Of a stretch of 49,933 nt of DNA, positions 15,769 through 24,555 are shown one piece after another. The position numbers and the translations under genes are program-made. The DNA is taken from positions 1-49,933 of the IMG/VR virus record IMGVR_UViG_3300050821_001882; one strand, written 5' to 3'. This stretch comes from a virus. The notes under the pieces are model-generated. The model made no database searches and was not told the DNA's origin. It was given only the letters and a program-made list of their open reading frames with translations. Position 1 is the stretch's first letter. Every line of letters begins with the position of its first letter.

Positions 15769-16302
15769 ATGTCAATCACAAACATCGTCATTAACACGGT
15801 GGATACTGCTGCTATGGTCCTAGACCAATTAGACCCGCAACCCAACGCGGATAGTCCGAATTCGCTCGACCGTCTTGCCCGTTACATCGACGGCTTGGCG
15901 AATAGCGCGTTCTATTACAATACGGTGACGGAAGCCATCGGTGCTATTCAGGCCGTCGCTACCTTTACTGTTACTTCTACTGGTCCGACGAATGGGCAGG
16001 TTGGAACACTTGTCAATCAAAACTTGACAGCTGAAACGAGCGGAGCTAATCCGGCCCTCGGTCAGTTTAATATCAATGCCTCTCCTACCATCGTTGCGGC
16101 TAATATGGCTCTGGCGATCAATAGTACCCCTCTTATTGCTGCGCTTGTTACGGCTACGTCGGCTCTCGGCGTTGTCACTATCACGGCGAAACACGCGGGT
16201 ACTGCCGGGAATGGCTTCGAGATTTCTGCCGGAAATCTTTCAAACGTTGCTGCCGGAGCTTTTGCTGGCGGTGGACCTGGCACTTCAGTTGTGCTATCGT
16301 AA
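15769..16302 (+). CDS. Ala/Thr-rich virion protein (decoration candidate)
   Basis: 177 residues, AAAGGAG upstream. The N-terminal third is helical, followed by a beta domain. The segments VTSALGVVTITAKHAGTAGN and FEISAGNLSNV resemble an immunoglobulin-like module of the sort embedded in phage structural proteins. The position directly after the capsid gene suggests a head decoration or minor capsid role (inference). Confidence 0.65.
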   Translation: MSITNIVINTVDTAAMVLDQLDPQPNADSPNSLDRLARYIDGLANSAFYYNTVTEAIGAIQAVATFTVTSTGPTNGQVGTLVNQNLTAETSGANPALGQFNINASPTIVAANMALAINSTPLIAALVTATSALGVVTITAKHAGTAGNGFEISAGNLSNVAAGAFAGGGPGTSVVLS

Positions 16303-16320
16303 TTAAGGAGACTAATTAAC

Positions 16321-16764
16321 ATGAATGATATGTTCGATGAAAAGCGGGGCATGGTTAAAAAGCTCCTAGAGATGCTAAAAAATCATGCATCTGACGAAGT
16401 ATCCGCGGGGCTTCAGCATCCCGAAGGCGAAGGAGACATGCATGGAATTCAGGCCGAAAGAGTTGAGATGGCCGATCATGATATGGATGAGCCTACGCCC
16501 GAGCATGATGTCGTGACCCATGAAATGCATACAGGTGGAGTAGTGGACAAAGTAAGTCCTATTGTTCCCCTTAAGATGGATTCGGAGAAAGGCCAACCGG
16601 ACAAAGATGGCGCGGTGCATAAAGAAGTCGGCGAGGGAATGGAAAAACGCGATGCCCTAACCACCACCGAGCATGAAGAGCCTCTGGACACCGAGTATCC
16701 TGATGCGCATGAGGAACCGGCTTCTATGTTCGCTAGTTTCTTGGGCAAAAAGAAAAAGAAGTAG
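16321..16764 (+). CDS. Acidic His/Met-rich hypothetical protein
   Basis: 147 residues, AAGGAG upstream. The protein is highly acidic with many His and Met (EMADHDMDEPTPEHDVVTHE) and seems largely disordered, apart from a helical start (MVKKLLEMLKNHA). It ends in a run of lysines (GKKKKK). It may bind metal or act as a DNA-mimicking or packaging-linked protein; no evidence decides. Confidence 0.6.
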   Translation: MNDMFDEKRGMVKKLLEMLKNHASDEVSAGLQHPEGEGDMHGIQAERVEMADHDMDEPTPEHDVVTHEMHTGGVVDKVSPIVPLKMDSEKGQPDKDGAVHKEVGEGMEKRDALTTTEHEEPLDTEYPDAHEEPASMFASFLGKKKKK

Positions 16765-16783
16765 TTTAAGTATAGGCGTACCG

Positions 16784-16817
16784 TTGGGGAGTAATCGGAC
16801 AAAACTCCCACAATTTT
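16784..16817 (+). terminator. Rho-independent terminator candidate
   Basis: TTGGGGAGT (16784-16792) and ACTCCCACAA (16804-16813) form a stem with one bulge, followed by TTTT at 16814-16817. It lies between the acidic-protein gene and the next appendage gene and could reduce read-through from the capsid transcript. Confidence 0.5.
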
Positions 16818-16830
16818 AAGGAGAATTACC

Positions 16831-17970
16831 TTGGCTATTCCTCTCTCAATTAATGGATCGGTATTTGAATACCCAGAAAACTTCGACGAAAACTGGGGTG
16901 TTAACGCTACTGGTTGGGCGCAAGCCGTCACAAACGGAATGCTTCAACGAGCAGGTGGAAACTTCCCGCTTCTCGCAGACGTAAATTTTGGTAGCTCTTT
17001 TGGGCTTGTATCGTTATATTATAAATCCCATTCATCCAATATTGCTACGGCAGGTGTTGTCCGTCTTGCAAAAACTGATACCGTAGAATGGCGAAACAAT
17101 GCCAATTCTGCCGATAATATACTCGCCGTTAATTCCATCGATCAATTAACCTACAACGGTACAGTTATCGGCGTAGCTACTGGCGTCACTTCCATTACAG
17201 GTACAGCCAACGAGATTATCGCTAGTTCTTCCACAGGAAATATAACTTTATCAACCCCGCAACCTATTGCCGCCGCATCTACCCCCACATTCGCCAGTCT
17301 GACTTTATCGGGATTAACACCGAATACGGCTCTTACTGCAAACGGATCTAGTGCTATTGCGAGTTCAGTTACAACGGCAACTGAATTAGGTTTCGTAAGC
17401 GGTGTAACTTCGTCGATTCAAACACAAATAAATTCTACTGTAACTGTTGCTAATGCGGCTTTACCCCGAACTGGTGGTACTATGTCTGGTGCCATCGCTA
17501 TGGGTACCAACAAGATTACGGGTCTGGGGAATGGAACAGCGGCGCAAGATGCAGCGGCTTTCGGCCAGATAAAGTTAATTCAATACAAGAGTGTTGCACT
17601 TACCAACCAGTTCGCAACTACATCTACTAGTTTTGTAGATACAAATAGCACGATTAGTATTACCCCTACAAATGCATCAAATACTATTCTTATAATGGCC
17701 TGTGGTGAATTAGGATATAATTCTGCCGGTAATTCCGCTTTTGTAACAGTGGCGAAAAGCGGGACAAATCTTGGTGGTACAGACGGTATTGCAGCCTATA
17801 ACGGTGTTTCAGGAGCCACACCAGTTTCGGTTATGTTCTTTAATACTGCTGGTTCCACTTCACCTATAACATATTCTGTGCAGGTTCGTTCATCTAGTGG
17901 GGCCAATACTGTTACTTGGAATAGAACTAATACGACGGGTACTTTAGCCGTATTTGAATTAGCGAGTTAA
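16831..17970 (+). CDS. Second tail fibre or appendage protein
   Basis: 379 residues from a TTG start, chosen because AAGGAG sits at ideal distance and no ATG is near. The N-terminal domain (SINGSVFEYPENFDENWGVN) differs from the 10498 fibre. The middle carries TSSIQTQINSTVTVANAAL, a coiled-coil-like fibre segment, and then the module MSGAIAMGTNKITGLGNG shared with the 10498 protein. The C-terminus is a Thr/Ser/Asn-rich beta head. It is probably host-contact or head-fibre material. Confidence 0.75.
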   Translation: MAIPLSINGSVFEYPENFDENWGVNATGWAQAVTNGMLQRAGGNFPLLADVNFGSSFGLVSLYYKSHSSNIATAGVVRLAKTDTVEWRNNANSADNILAVNSIDQLTYNGTVIGVATGVTSITGTANEIIASSSTGNITLSTPQPIAAASTPTFASLTLSGLTPNTALTANGSSAIASSVTTATELGFVSGVTSSIQTQINSTVTVANAALPRTGGTMSGAIAMGTNKITGLGNGTAAQDAAAFGQIKLIQYKSVALTNQFATTSTSFVDTNSTISITPTNASNTILIMACGELGYNSAGNSAFVTVAKSGTNLGGTDGIAAYNGVSGATPVSVMFFNTAGSTSPITYSVQVRSSSGANTVTWNRTNTTGTLAVFELAS

Positions 17971-17981
17971 AGGATATAAAT

Positions 17982-18932
17982 ATGCCTCTTTCCCCATATA
18001 CTACGGATTCCCTTCTTCCCATGCTCCGGCTACTGCCGCTAATGCCGTCTGTTCAGGCTCTTTTCAGCGATAGTGATCTAGTGAGTATCATGGACTTCGA
18101 GATGAGTTCAAAAATTCTGCCACTCATCGATAATCAGGCCGAAGAATACTTCATCCGCATTGTTGATATTCCCTACTCCAATACAATGACGACATTCGCA
18201 CTCCCTGTTAGGGCGACGGCGGATAAACTTCGTTCCGTTTCTTTCCGCGATAATCTCGGGAATGAAGTTCGTATCCCGCGTCTTCGGCCAGAAGATATTA
18301 TGTCAAATGTAAATGCGACGGGGCTGGCGATTAATCCCGCGCTATGGGGATTCTACTTACAGGACAATTTGATTATTCTCTATCTTAGTAGTGTAAATGG
18401 TGGAAGTAGCGCATTTCCATTCTTGCGACTACGATTCGTGCGTATGCCAAATACATTAGTCCAAGAGGCTGCATGTGCTCAGATAACAAACGTTGCCGGG
18501 AATGTTATTACAGTAAATAATGTTCCTACAACTTTTCTAACAAACTTGACCTACGATATTGTCTCCAATAGTCCGCAGATGTTCGTTAGTAAGGGCGATG
18601 ATCTTACTGTTACCAGTATTGTTGGCAATGTCATTACATTCACGGCATTGCCCGTCATTCCATCTACATTACCTGGACCACAGATAGGTGATTGGGTGTG
18701 TTTGGCGATGCAATCTCCTATTCCCCAGATTCCTTTCAAACCCGGATTTCAACTCTTGCTTCAGCTCTCAGCGGCTAAATGCCTAGAAATTCACGGTGAC
18801 ACACAAGGATTCAATGTAGCTATGAGCCAAGCGGCGGATATGAAAAATTATTTTATATCTGTCATTACTCCTCGCGTGGATGGAAATGTTATTCGGCTTA
18901 CAACTCCAAATTCGTTGTACGGATGGGACTAA
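17982..18932 (+). CDS. Head-tail connector or adaptor-like protein
   Basis: 316 residues, AAGGATATAAAT upstream. It lies between a fibre gene and the nozzle-type gene, where podoviruses encode neck proteins. The N-terminal 70 residues are helical (VQALFSDSDLVSIMDFEMSS), then strand-rich, and the C-terminal region has FQLLLQLSAAKCLEIHGDTQ and a helix (MSQAADMKNYFISVI). The pattern fits proteins between portal and nozzle, but I cannot match a named family by eye. Confidence 0.6.
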   Translation: MPLSPYTTDSLLPMLRLLPLMPSVQALFSDSDLVSIMDFEMSSKILPLIDNQAEEYFIRIVDIPYSNTMTTFALPVRATADKLRSVSFRDNLGNEVRIPRLRPEDIMSNVNATGLAINPALWGFYLQDNLIILYLSSVNGGSSAFPFLRLRFVRMPNTLVQEAACAQITNVAGNVITVNNVPTTFLTNLTYDIVSNSPQMFVSKGDDLTVTSIVGNVITFTALPVIPSTLPGPQIGDWVCLAMQSPIPQIPFKPGFQLLLQLSAAKCLEIHGDTQGFNVAMSQAADMKNYFISVITPRVDGNVIRLTTPNSLYGWD

Positions 18933-18937
18933 TCTAA

Positions 18938-21577
18938 ATGGCTCTCGAAACCGATCCTCAGTTTATTCAATTAGACTGTAAGGGCTTATACACAATGCCC
19001 AATAGTTTGTCGCAAGTGCCGAAGGGCTCATTGCTACAGGCTCAGAATGTTGTCGTAGACTATAATGGTCTTCTCGGCGTTAGACGCGGTATAAAACAAT
19101 TCGGCACGAGTCTAGCCGCTCTTACGGGCATCTCTACTACCGAAGTATTCCAAGAATTTTTCTATAAGGGTAGTAAACTCATATGGTACGGTGATTCTAC
19201 AGTCGGTCGATTAGATCCCGCGAAGGCCTATTTTGGTTACGATAGTGATGGTTTGGGTACATGGGTGACAACTACCCACCCTTTCCCCGCCCCCGCATAT
19301 GCCCTAACGGATACCTATCGATCGGCTCAAAGTAACGATAATATATATTTTACCTCAGTCAATGGTATTCTCAAGACCGATGATCCGTCCCATGCGCTTT
19401 TTTCCACGGGCGGCTTACCGGGACTTGATGGTTCGGCGGCTTTAGTCGATGTCGCTGGTTTCTTCGCTACGAATACTGAAGTGGCCTATAGGATGACATG
19501 GATTAGTACAGACTCTAACCACAATGCCGTCGAAGGGACACCGAGTACTCGCGTAGTTATAGCCAACAACTCCGGCGGTGATAGAAACGTTCAGTTGACT
19601 TTCACGATACCACACGGCACCACAGTCAACGACCAGTGGGTAATATATCGTTCTCCGATGTCAGCGTCAGGCACAACCGATCCATCAGATGAACTACAAC
19701 AAGTTCTTCAGGGATTTCCTAGCCCGACCGATCTTACGAATGGATTCTTTACTATCAAAGATAGCGTCCCGCAGAGCCAATTAGGTGCCGCTCTTTATAC
19801 AAACTCTGGACAACAAGGTATCTCTCAACAAAATAATATCCCGCCACTAGCCAATGACATGTGCTTTTTCTTCGGGTATATGATCTATGGTGCGGCTACC
19901 ACGCAGGAGAAATTTCTATTATCCTTGTTATCTGCCGAGTCACCGCTCGGAATTCAAGTAGGCGATACTTTTACAGTTACTAATGGGGCATCTTCTTTTA
20001 CCCTCACTGCCGACACTAGTGAAAATATAACGACTGGGCATTTCAAAGTATTTACTGGCGGTGATCCTGGGAGTGATATTCTCCAAACTAAACAGTCTCT
20101 TATTCATGTGTTGAATCGCTTTAATCAAACTCTTGTGTATGCGTTCGATGCGACCGATGAATCGAGTTCTACCTCTTTACCTGGAGACTTCTTTCTTCAA
20201 GAACAAAATATTGGCGGCGGAGTATTTGAAGTATCATCTTCGCGATCAACCTGTTGGAATCCAGCCCTTACTACCACGCCATCAGATAATCCATCGCTAG
20301 CGGGTGGTGGATTAGGAATGGGCTATTGCTCCAAGTTTCAACAACCAGAAGCGGTCCCTACGTCTAATACGATTAATGTCGGAAATCCAAACTTTGAATG
20401 GCTGCGATGTTTACCTTTACGGAATAGTGTTATTGTTCTCAAGGCAGACGGACTGTTTCAGCTTACAGGAACCACGTTTCCTTTTACAGTGACTACGTTG
20501 GACACCGGCACTATTCTTACGGCCCCGGAATCTTGCGCCGTTATGAATAACCAAGTATTCGCGTATACAAATCAAGGCGTTGTTGCTATTGCGGAAACTG
20601 GTCCGGGTATTATATCGCGACCAATCGAGAATATTTTACAGCCTATTAGTTCTTATCTTTACCCTAACTTTCCGATGGTCACATTCGGTACTGCTTATCA
20701 AACAGATAGAAAGTATCTGATGAGTACCATATCGAATGTGGATGGCTTCTCCAAAGCTACAATCCAATATGTGTATGATACGATTACAGAAGCATGGACT
20801 ACATACGAATATCCAATCGCTTTATGGGACTTGCAGGAGAGCCCAGACGACCATCGCCTCTATGCCACTTCGGCAGATTTCTCTTATCCATACGTATTCC
20901 AAGAAAGAAAGTCATTCACGCGCATAGATTTCGCGGATATTGAATTACCTGTTACTATAACTGGATCTAGTGGTTTAATAGTAACGCTCACAGATACTTC
21001 GACTGTGACTGTAGGATGGAGTCTTGTACAACTCGTTACTGAAACAGTGGCGACGCCATCTAAACTACTAAACATATCTGTGATTACTGAAGTCATAGAT
21101 GCAACACATATTGCAGTGACAGATATTATTAACTGGGATTTGAGCGGCACATCTTTTACCGCAATAGAGCAACCTATACCCGTGATGGTTCGTTATTGTC
21201 CTATCTCTGGTGCCGATAGTGTCGGCGTTAGTAATCCCGGACTTGTGAAATTCTTCAAAGAAATTCAGTTCTTCTTTCAGGATGTCGAATTTGATTTCGT
21301 GAATGTTAGTTTCTCTAGTGATTTCATAGTCAATACCGCAACCATTGCACTCGTGCCCACCCCTGCGTCGCAAGGATGGGGACAATTCGCTTGGGGGCAA
21401 GTACCGTGGGGTGGTATCGAGGAATTTGCTGTATCAGCTGTACGAACATACATTCCCCTGTATGCGAGACGCGCCCATTGGTTGAATATTTCTCTCAGCG
21501 TTAGCCAAGCAATGACAGGATTTACATATGGTGGATGTGTTATGCAATATCAAGCGAAAACCACGCGGAGCAAATAA
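18938..21577 (+). CDS. Tail nozzle / DNA-stabilisation type protein
   Basis: 879 residues. The N-terminal motif LLQAQNVVVDYNGLLGVRRG is typical of podovirus stabilisation or nozzle proteins (P22 gp10 and T7 gp12 type, family knowledge). The rest is a long series of beta strands, as in a propeller (for example WLRCLPLRNSVIVLKADGLF, FTVTTLDTGTILTAPESCAV). It would form the tube tip that closes the short tail and retains DNA. The largest virion protein here, and strong evidence for a short-tailed phage. Confidence 0.82.
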   Translation: MALETDPQFIQLDCKGLYTMPNSLSQVPKGSLLQAQNVVVDYNGLLGVRRGIKQFGTSLAALTGISTTEVFQEFFYKGSKLIWYGDSTVGRLDPAKAYFGYDSDGLGTWVTTTHPFPAPAYALTDTYRSAQSNDNIYFTSVNGILKTDDPSHALFSTGGLPGLDGSAALVDVAGFFATNTEVAYRMTWISTDSNHNAVEGTPSTRVVIANNSGGDRNVQLTFTIPHGTTVNDQWVIYRSPMSASGTTDPSDELQQVLQGFPSPTDLTNGFFTIKDSVPQSQLGAALYTNSGQQGISQQNNIPPLANDMCFFFGYMIYGAATTQEKFLLSLLSAESPLGIQVGDTFTVTNGASSFTLTADTSENITTGHFKVFTGGDPGSDILQTKQSLIHVLNRFNQTLVYAFDATDESSSTSLPGDFFLQEQNIGGGVFEVSSSRSTCWNPALTTTPSDNPSLAGGGLGMGYCSKFQQPEAVPTSNTINVGNPNFEWLRCLPLRNSVIVLKADGLFQLTGTTFPFTVTTLDTGTILTAPESCAVMNNQVFAYTNQGVVAIAETGPGIISRPIENILQPISSYLYPNFPMVTFGTAYQTDRKYLMSTISNVDGFSKATIQYVYDTITEAWTTYEYPIALWDLQESPDDHRLYATSADFSYPYVFQERKSFTRIDFADIELPVTITGSSGLIVTLTDTSTVTVGWSLVQLVTETVATPSKLLNISVITEVIDATHIAVTDIINWDLSGTSFTAIEQPIPVMVRYCPISGADSVGVSNPGLVKFFKEIQFFFQDVEFDFVNVSFSSDFIVNTATIALVPTPASQGWGQFAWGQVPWGGIEEFAVSAVRTYIPLYARRAHWLNISLSVSQAMTGFTYGGCVMQYQAKTTRSK

Positions 21578-22006
21578 GTGATTCTACCCACTTATCGTCG
21601 CCTAACAGACGAAGATTTTCAAGACGCACCTAAAGGAAATTGGAAAAGCAAATTACTCTATGCCATTAATCTATATTTTCAACAGATTTACTATGGATTA
21701 CAGAATCAGCTTACACCAGAACAGAACGATATTTGTCAAGTTAAAACATTCTCTATTATAGGCTCCGCCACACCAGCCAATAATACATATAGTTTTTCTA
21801 CGCTATTTCCTTATCAACCGAGCCGCATGACATTGGGTAAAATTGTGCCGACGGATGGTTCAACCCTTGTTTTTACGGCGGCTCCTTTTATTAGTTGGTC
21901 ATTTGGGAACGGAACATTCAATGTTCTAGGAATTTGCGGCCTAACAGATGGAGTGCCTTATACCATCACAATTGAAGTTCGATGGGCACCTATTATTAAC
22001 GTCTAG
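21578..22006 (+). CDS. Small virion-associated protein
   Basis: 142 residues from a GTG that directly follows the nozzle stop, with GCGGAG upstream. An N-terminal helical part (WKSKLLYAINLYFQQIYYGL) is followed by a beta domain (MTLGKIVPTDGSTLVFTAAP). It probably works with the nozzle protein because of the tight coupling. No family recognised. Confidence 0.65.
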   Translation: MILPTYRRLTDEDFQDAPKGNWKSKLLYAINLYFQQIYYGLQNQLTPEQNDICQVKTFSIIGSATPANNTYSFSTLFPYQPSRMTLGKIVPTDGSTLVFTAAPFISWSFGNGTFNVLGICGLTDGVPYTITIEVRWAPIINV

Positions 22007-22016
22007 GAGAAATAAA

Positions 22017-23999
22017 ATGCCGTTTGTCGAAAACATGGATAATGAAGAGCAGAAGCAAGACCCTAACGCCCCTCAAACTGGCGCAGTATCACCTACGGGT
22101 GGTGGCGGTGGGGCAGTACGTCTATCCCCGGCATCAGCAGTTCCTACAGTCGGCGGTGGTGGAACATCAGGCTCGGGCGGAGCACCAAGCGGCGCACCCC
22201 CGACGGCGGCTGGCGGTTCTTTTGCATCCCTAAATAAATATATCGATGCTAATCAAGGACAAGCTACACCTCTCGCAGGACAACTTACTAATAGCATCGG
22301 CGGTCAATACAATAATCTAGATACCCAGAACAATGCAGCCATTTCTAGTATCAATAATCAAGTAACCAACGCCCCTGGTTATACTGCGAGTGATCCCAAT
22401 GTGCTCGCGCAAGAAGCAGCGAATCCAGTTTCTTTCTCTGGAGATCAGAACAACGTAAAACAATTCCAAAGTCTATTGGACAATTCCTATGGTGGACCGG
22501 TATCGGCCGAAAGTACATCTGACTATGCAAATCAGCAAGGTGCGATAAATAATGCGATCGCCGCAGGGACAGCCGCCACAACCACGGAAGCGGGCAGAGA
22601 AAATCTCCTATCGCAGAATGAAGCGACGCCAACGACTGGTGTTACCGCATTAAATAGTGCTATTCTATCTCAAGATCCAAATGCTCTGTCTTCTGTTGAA
22701 AATGCATATAAACCGTTTGGAAATTTGCTCACCAATCTGAGTACAGGCGCGCAAGGTGTAGATACTACAATCGGAAAAGAGCAGGCGGATGCAACCAGTT
22801 CTTCCCAAGCCGCTAACAAAGCAATCTCAGATCAAATCAATGCGCTGAATACCGGCGTTACTGGTGAACTTACAACCGCGCAACAAAATGCAGCGGCTCA
22901 GAATGCGCAAATAAAATCAGACCTGGCGTCTGGAAATCTTTCTGCTACGGATCTTCAAGCTCTAGGAATGACAGCAGACCAATGGAATTCTTTGTCTGCA
23001 GCTGATAAAGCAGCCGCCACAGGACAGAATGTCACATCATCGGGCCAGGGGCAATTCAGTGCGACAAGTGGAACAACGACTATTGATCCGACTCAATTTC
23101 TAACGCAACAAGATCCAAATTCTGTACTTAATGCTAATAATGTTGCTACTGCCCAAGACTATCAAAAGGCCCAAGCATTTCAAACATTATTGAATGGTTT
23201 GAACCTCGGCACTCCATCCACGCTTATAAATCCGTCTACGGCTTCCCAAGCGGGTACGGCACCAACTAACCTTAATAATTATAACTATCAAACTGCTTTG
23301 AATACAGCGCAAGCTACATCCGCTGAGGAAAAAGCAGCGGCACAAGCTTATGTGGATGCTATCCAATCAGGCGCAGATGAGAACCATGCGCAACTCCAAG
23401 CCCAGAATGCGGCGAAAAATGCGGCGATTAGCACCGGTGCTTCTGCCGTTGCCCTAGGACCGGCGGGATCAGCTGTGACAGGTGGTGCTGTTGGACAGTA
23501 TAATGCTTTAAAGAACATTATCTCCAACCCATCGTTAAAGACCCTGGAGAATGCCCCCGGTACCGTGCTCAAGGGCGTCGAAGGCGGAGTCCAAGATGCG
23601 GTTAATACTATCTCAAATATATTCTGCTTCCATCCTGATACACAGGTGGAAATGGCGGATGGAAGTACAAAGGCTATCCATAAAATAGATGTGGGTGAAG
23701 AAACTAAGGGTGGGAAAGTACTGGCTACGACTCGCGGAGCATCTACCGGTTTCTATTGGTATATGGGTGTTCTCGTAACTGGAAAACACGCGGTTAAAGA
23801 AGATGGAAGATGGGTGAGAGTTGAAAACTCTAAAAATGGTAGATCATTCAAATATCTTACAGAGGTTGTGTGCAATTTGACTACTGATAAGCACAGAATA
23901 TGGGCTAACGGTGTTGAATTCGCCGACGAAAGAGAGACTGATAATTACGAGAATCTTAGTCTTGACGCTTCCTTAGATGCTCTAAATGCAAATGTCTAG
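22017..23999 (+). CDS. Virion protein with C-terminal Hint (intein/hedgehog-type) domain
   Basis: 660 residues from ATG 22017 (AGGAG upstream; an upstream in-frame ATG at 21948 lies inside the previous gene). Residues 1-60 are Gly/Pro-rich, and 60-530 are Ala/Gln/Asn-rich helical sequence typical of ejection proteins. From residue 537 a Hint domain begins: CFHPDTQVEMADGSTKAI, then IDVGEETKGGKVL, VTGKHAVKEDGRW, and LTTDKHRIWANGVEFADE, ending shortly after. Cys537 is in the position of the self-cleaving nucleophile. Phage proteins ending in such a module are known to me; cleavage and its product are inference. It overlaps the GNAT gene. Confidence 0.8.
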   Translation: MPFVENMDNEEQKQDPNAPQTGAVSPTGGGGGAVRLSPASAVPTVGGGGTSGSGGAPSGAPPTAAGGSFASLNKYIDANQGQATPLAGQLTNSIGGQYNNLDTQNNAAISSINNQVTNAPGYTASDPNVLAQEAANPVSFSGDQNNVKQFQSLLDNSYGGPVSAESTSDYANQQGAINNAIAAGTAATTTEAGRENLLSQNEATPTTGVTALNSAILSQDPNALSSVENAYKPFGNLLTNLSTGAQGVDTTIGKEQADATSSSQAANKAISDQINALNTGVTGELTTAQQNAAAQNAQIKSDLASGNLSATDLQALGMTADQWNSLSAADKAAATGQNVTSSGQGQFSATSGTTTIDPTQFLTQQDPNSVLNANNVATAQDYQKAQAFQTLLNGLNLGTPSTLINPSTASQAGTAPTNLNNYNYQTALNTAQATSAEEKAAAQAYVDAIQSGADENHAQLQAQNAAKNAAISTGASAVALGPAGSAVTGGAVGQYNALKNIISNPSLKTLENAPGTVLKGVEGGVQDAVNTISNIFCFHPDTQVEMADGSTKAIHKIDVGEETKGGKVLATTRGASTGFYWYMGVLVTGKHAVKEDGRWVRVENSKNGRSFKYLTEVVCNLTTDKHRIWANGVEFADERETDNYENLSLDASLDALNANV

Positions 24000-24321
24000 T
24001 TCTTTATTTGCCGATTATTGGCGCGAGAAGGGCCATTTAATCGTAGAAACGCAACGCGGATTTATGAGTGCGATTATACATAATAATCTCTGCTATGTGG
24101 ACAATTTCTACGTGAAACCTGAGTATCGAGGGACAGGATCAGCTCTTCAGCTTACATTGCAAACTATCAAACAAGCCAAAGATCGTGGATGTACGGACTT
24201 TTCCGCAGAAGTATACAAATCAGATCCGCTATATGAATACATTGTCAATCTTCATAGACATTTTGGAATGTCCGTGATCGAAGACAACGAATTCAAAACT
24301 GTAACAAGTAAGAGGATATAA
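23986..24321 (+). CDS. GNAT-family acetyltransferase
   Basis: 111 residues, starting in the last bases of the Hint gene; ATG 23986 or 23992 are both possible and no ribosome site is visible, so translation is likely coupled. The acetyl-CoA binding motif is YVKPEYRGTGSALQLTL (strand, then R-G-x-G-x-A turn and helix), followed by a C-terminal strand and YIVNLHRHFGMSVIED. It is short for GNAT but complete in the core. The substrate is unknown; its position among ejection genes is unusual. Confidence 0.75.
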   Translation: MQMSSSLFADYWREKGHLIVETQRGFMSAIIHNNLCYVDNFYVKPEYRGTGSALQLTLQTIKQAKDRGCTDFSAEVYKSDPLYEYIVNLHRHFGMSVIEDNEFKTVTSKRI

Positions 24322-24554
24322 TGATCGACATAAAATCGCTGCTTCCTATGGTAGCAAAACTTCTTCCCGGTGTAGCTCCACAGGAGTTGATAGCCGGAAT
24401 TCAGCAGTTCGCTAAAACTCATCCGAATTTAAACAATCAACAGGCTCTCCAAGCCTTGATGCAGTATCTACAGACTCAAAAACAAGCCCCGCAGCAAGCA
24501 ACCCCATCTGCGCCGCCGTTCCAGAATCTTATATCTCAATTAGGAGCCCGCTAA
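24321..24554 (+). CDS. Small helical Gln/Pro-rich protein
   Basis: 77 residues, GAGGATATA upstream and a one-base overlap with the GNAT gene. Helical N-terminal 55 residues (LLPMVAKLLPGVAPQELIAG) and a Gln/Ala/Pro-rich end. It is probably virion or ejection associated because of its place in the block. No family recognised. Confidence 0.65.
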   Translation: MIDIKSLLPMVAKLLPGVAPQELIAGIQQFAKTHPNLNNQQALQALMQYLQTQKQAPQQATPSAPPFQNLISQLGAR

Positions 24555-24555
24555 A

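Noticed and set aside
21948-22016. Upstream in-frame extension of the Hint protein
   Set aside because: It overlaps the preceding gene and lacks a ribosome site, whereas ATG 22017 has AGGAG.
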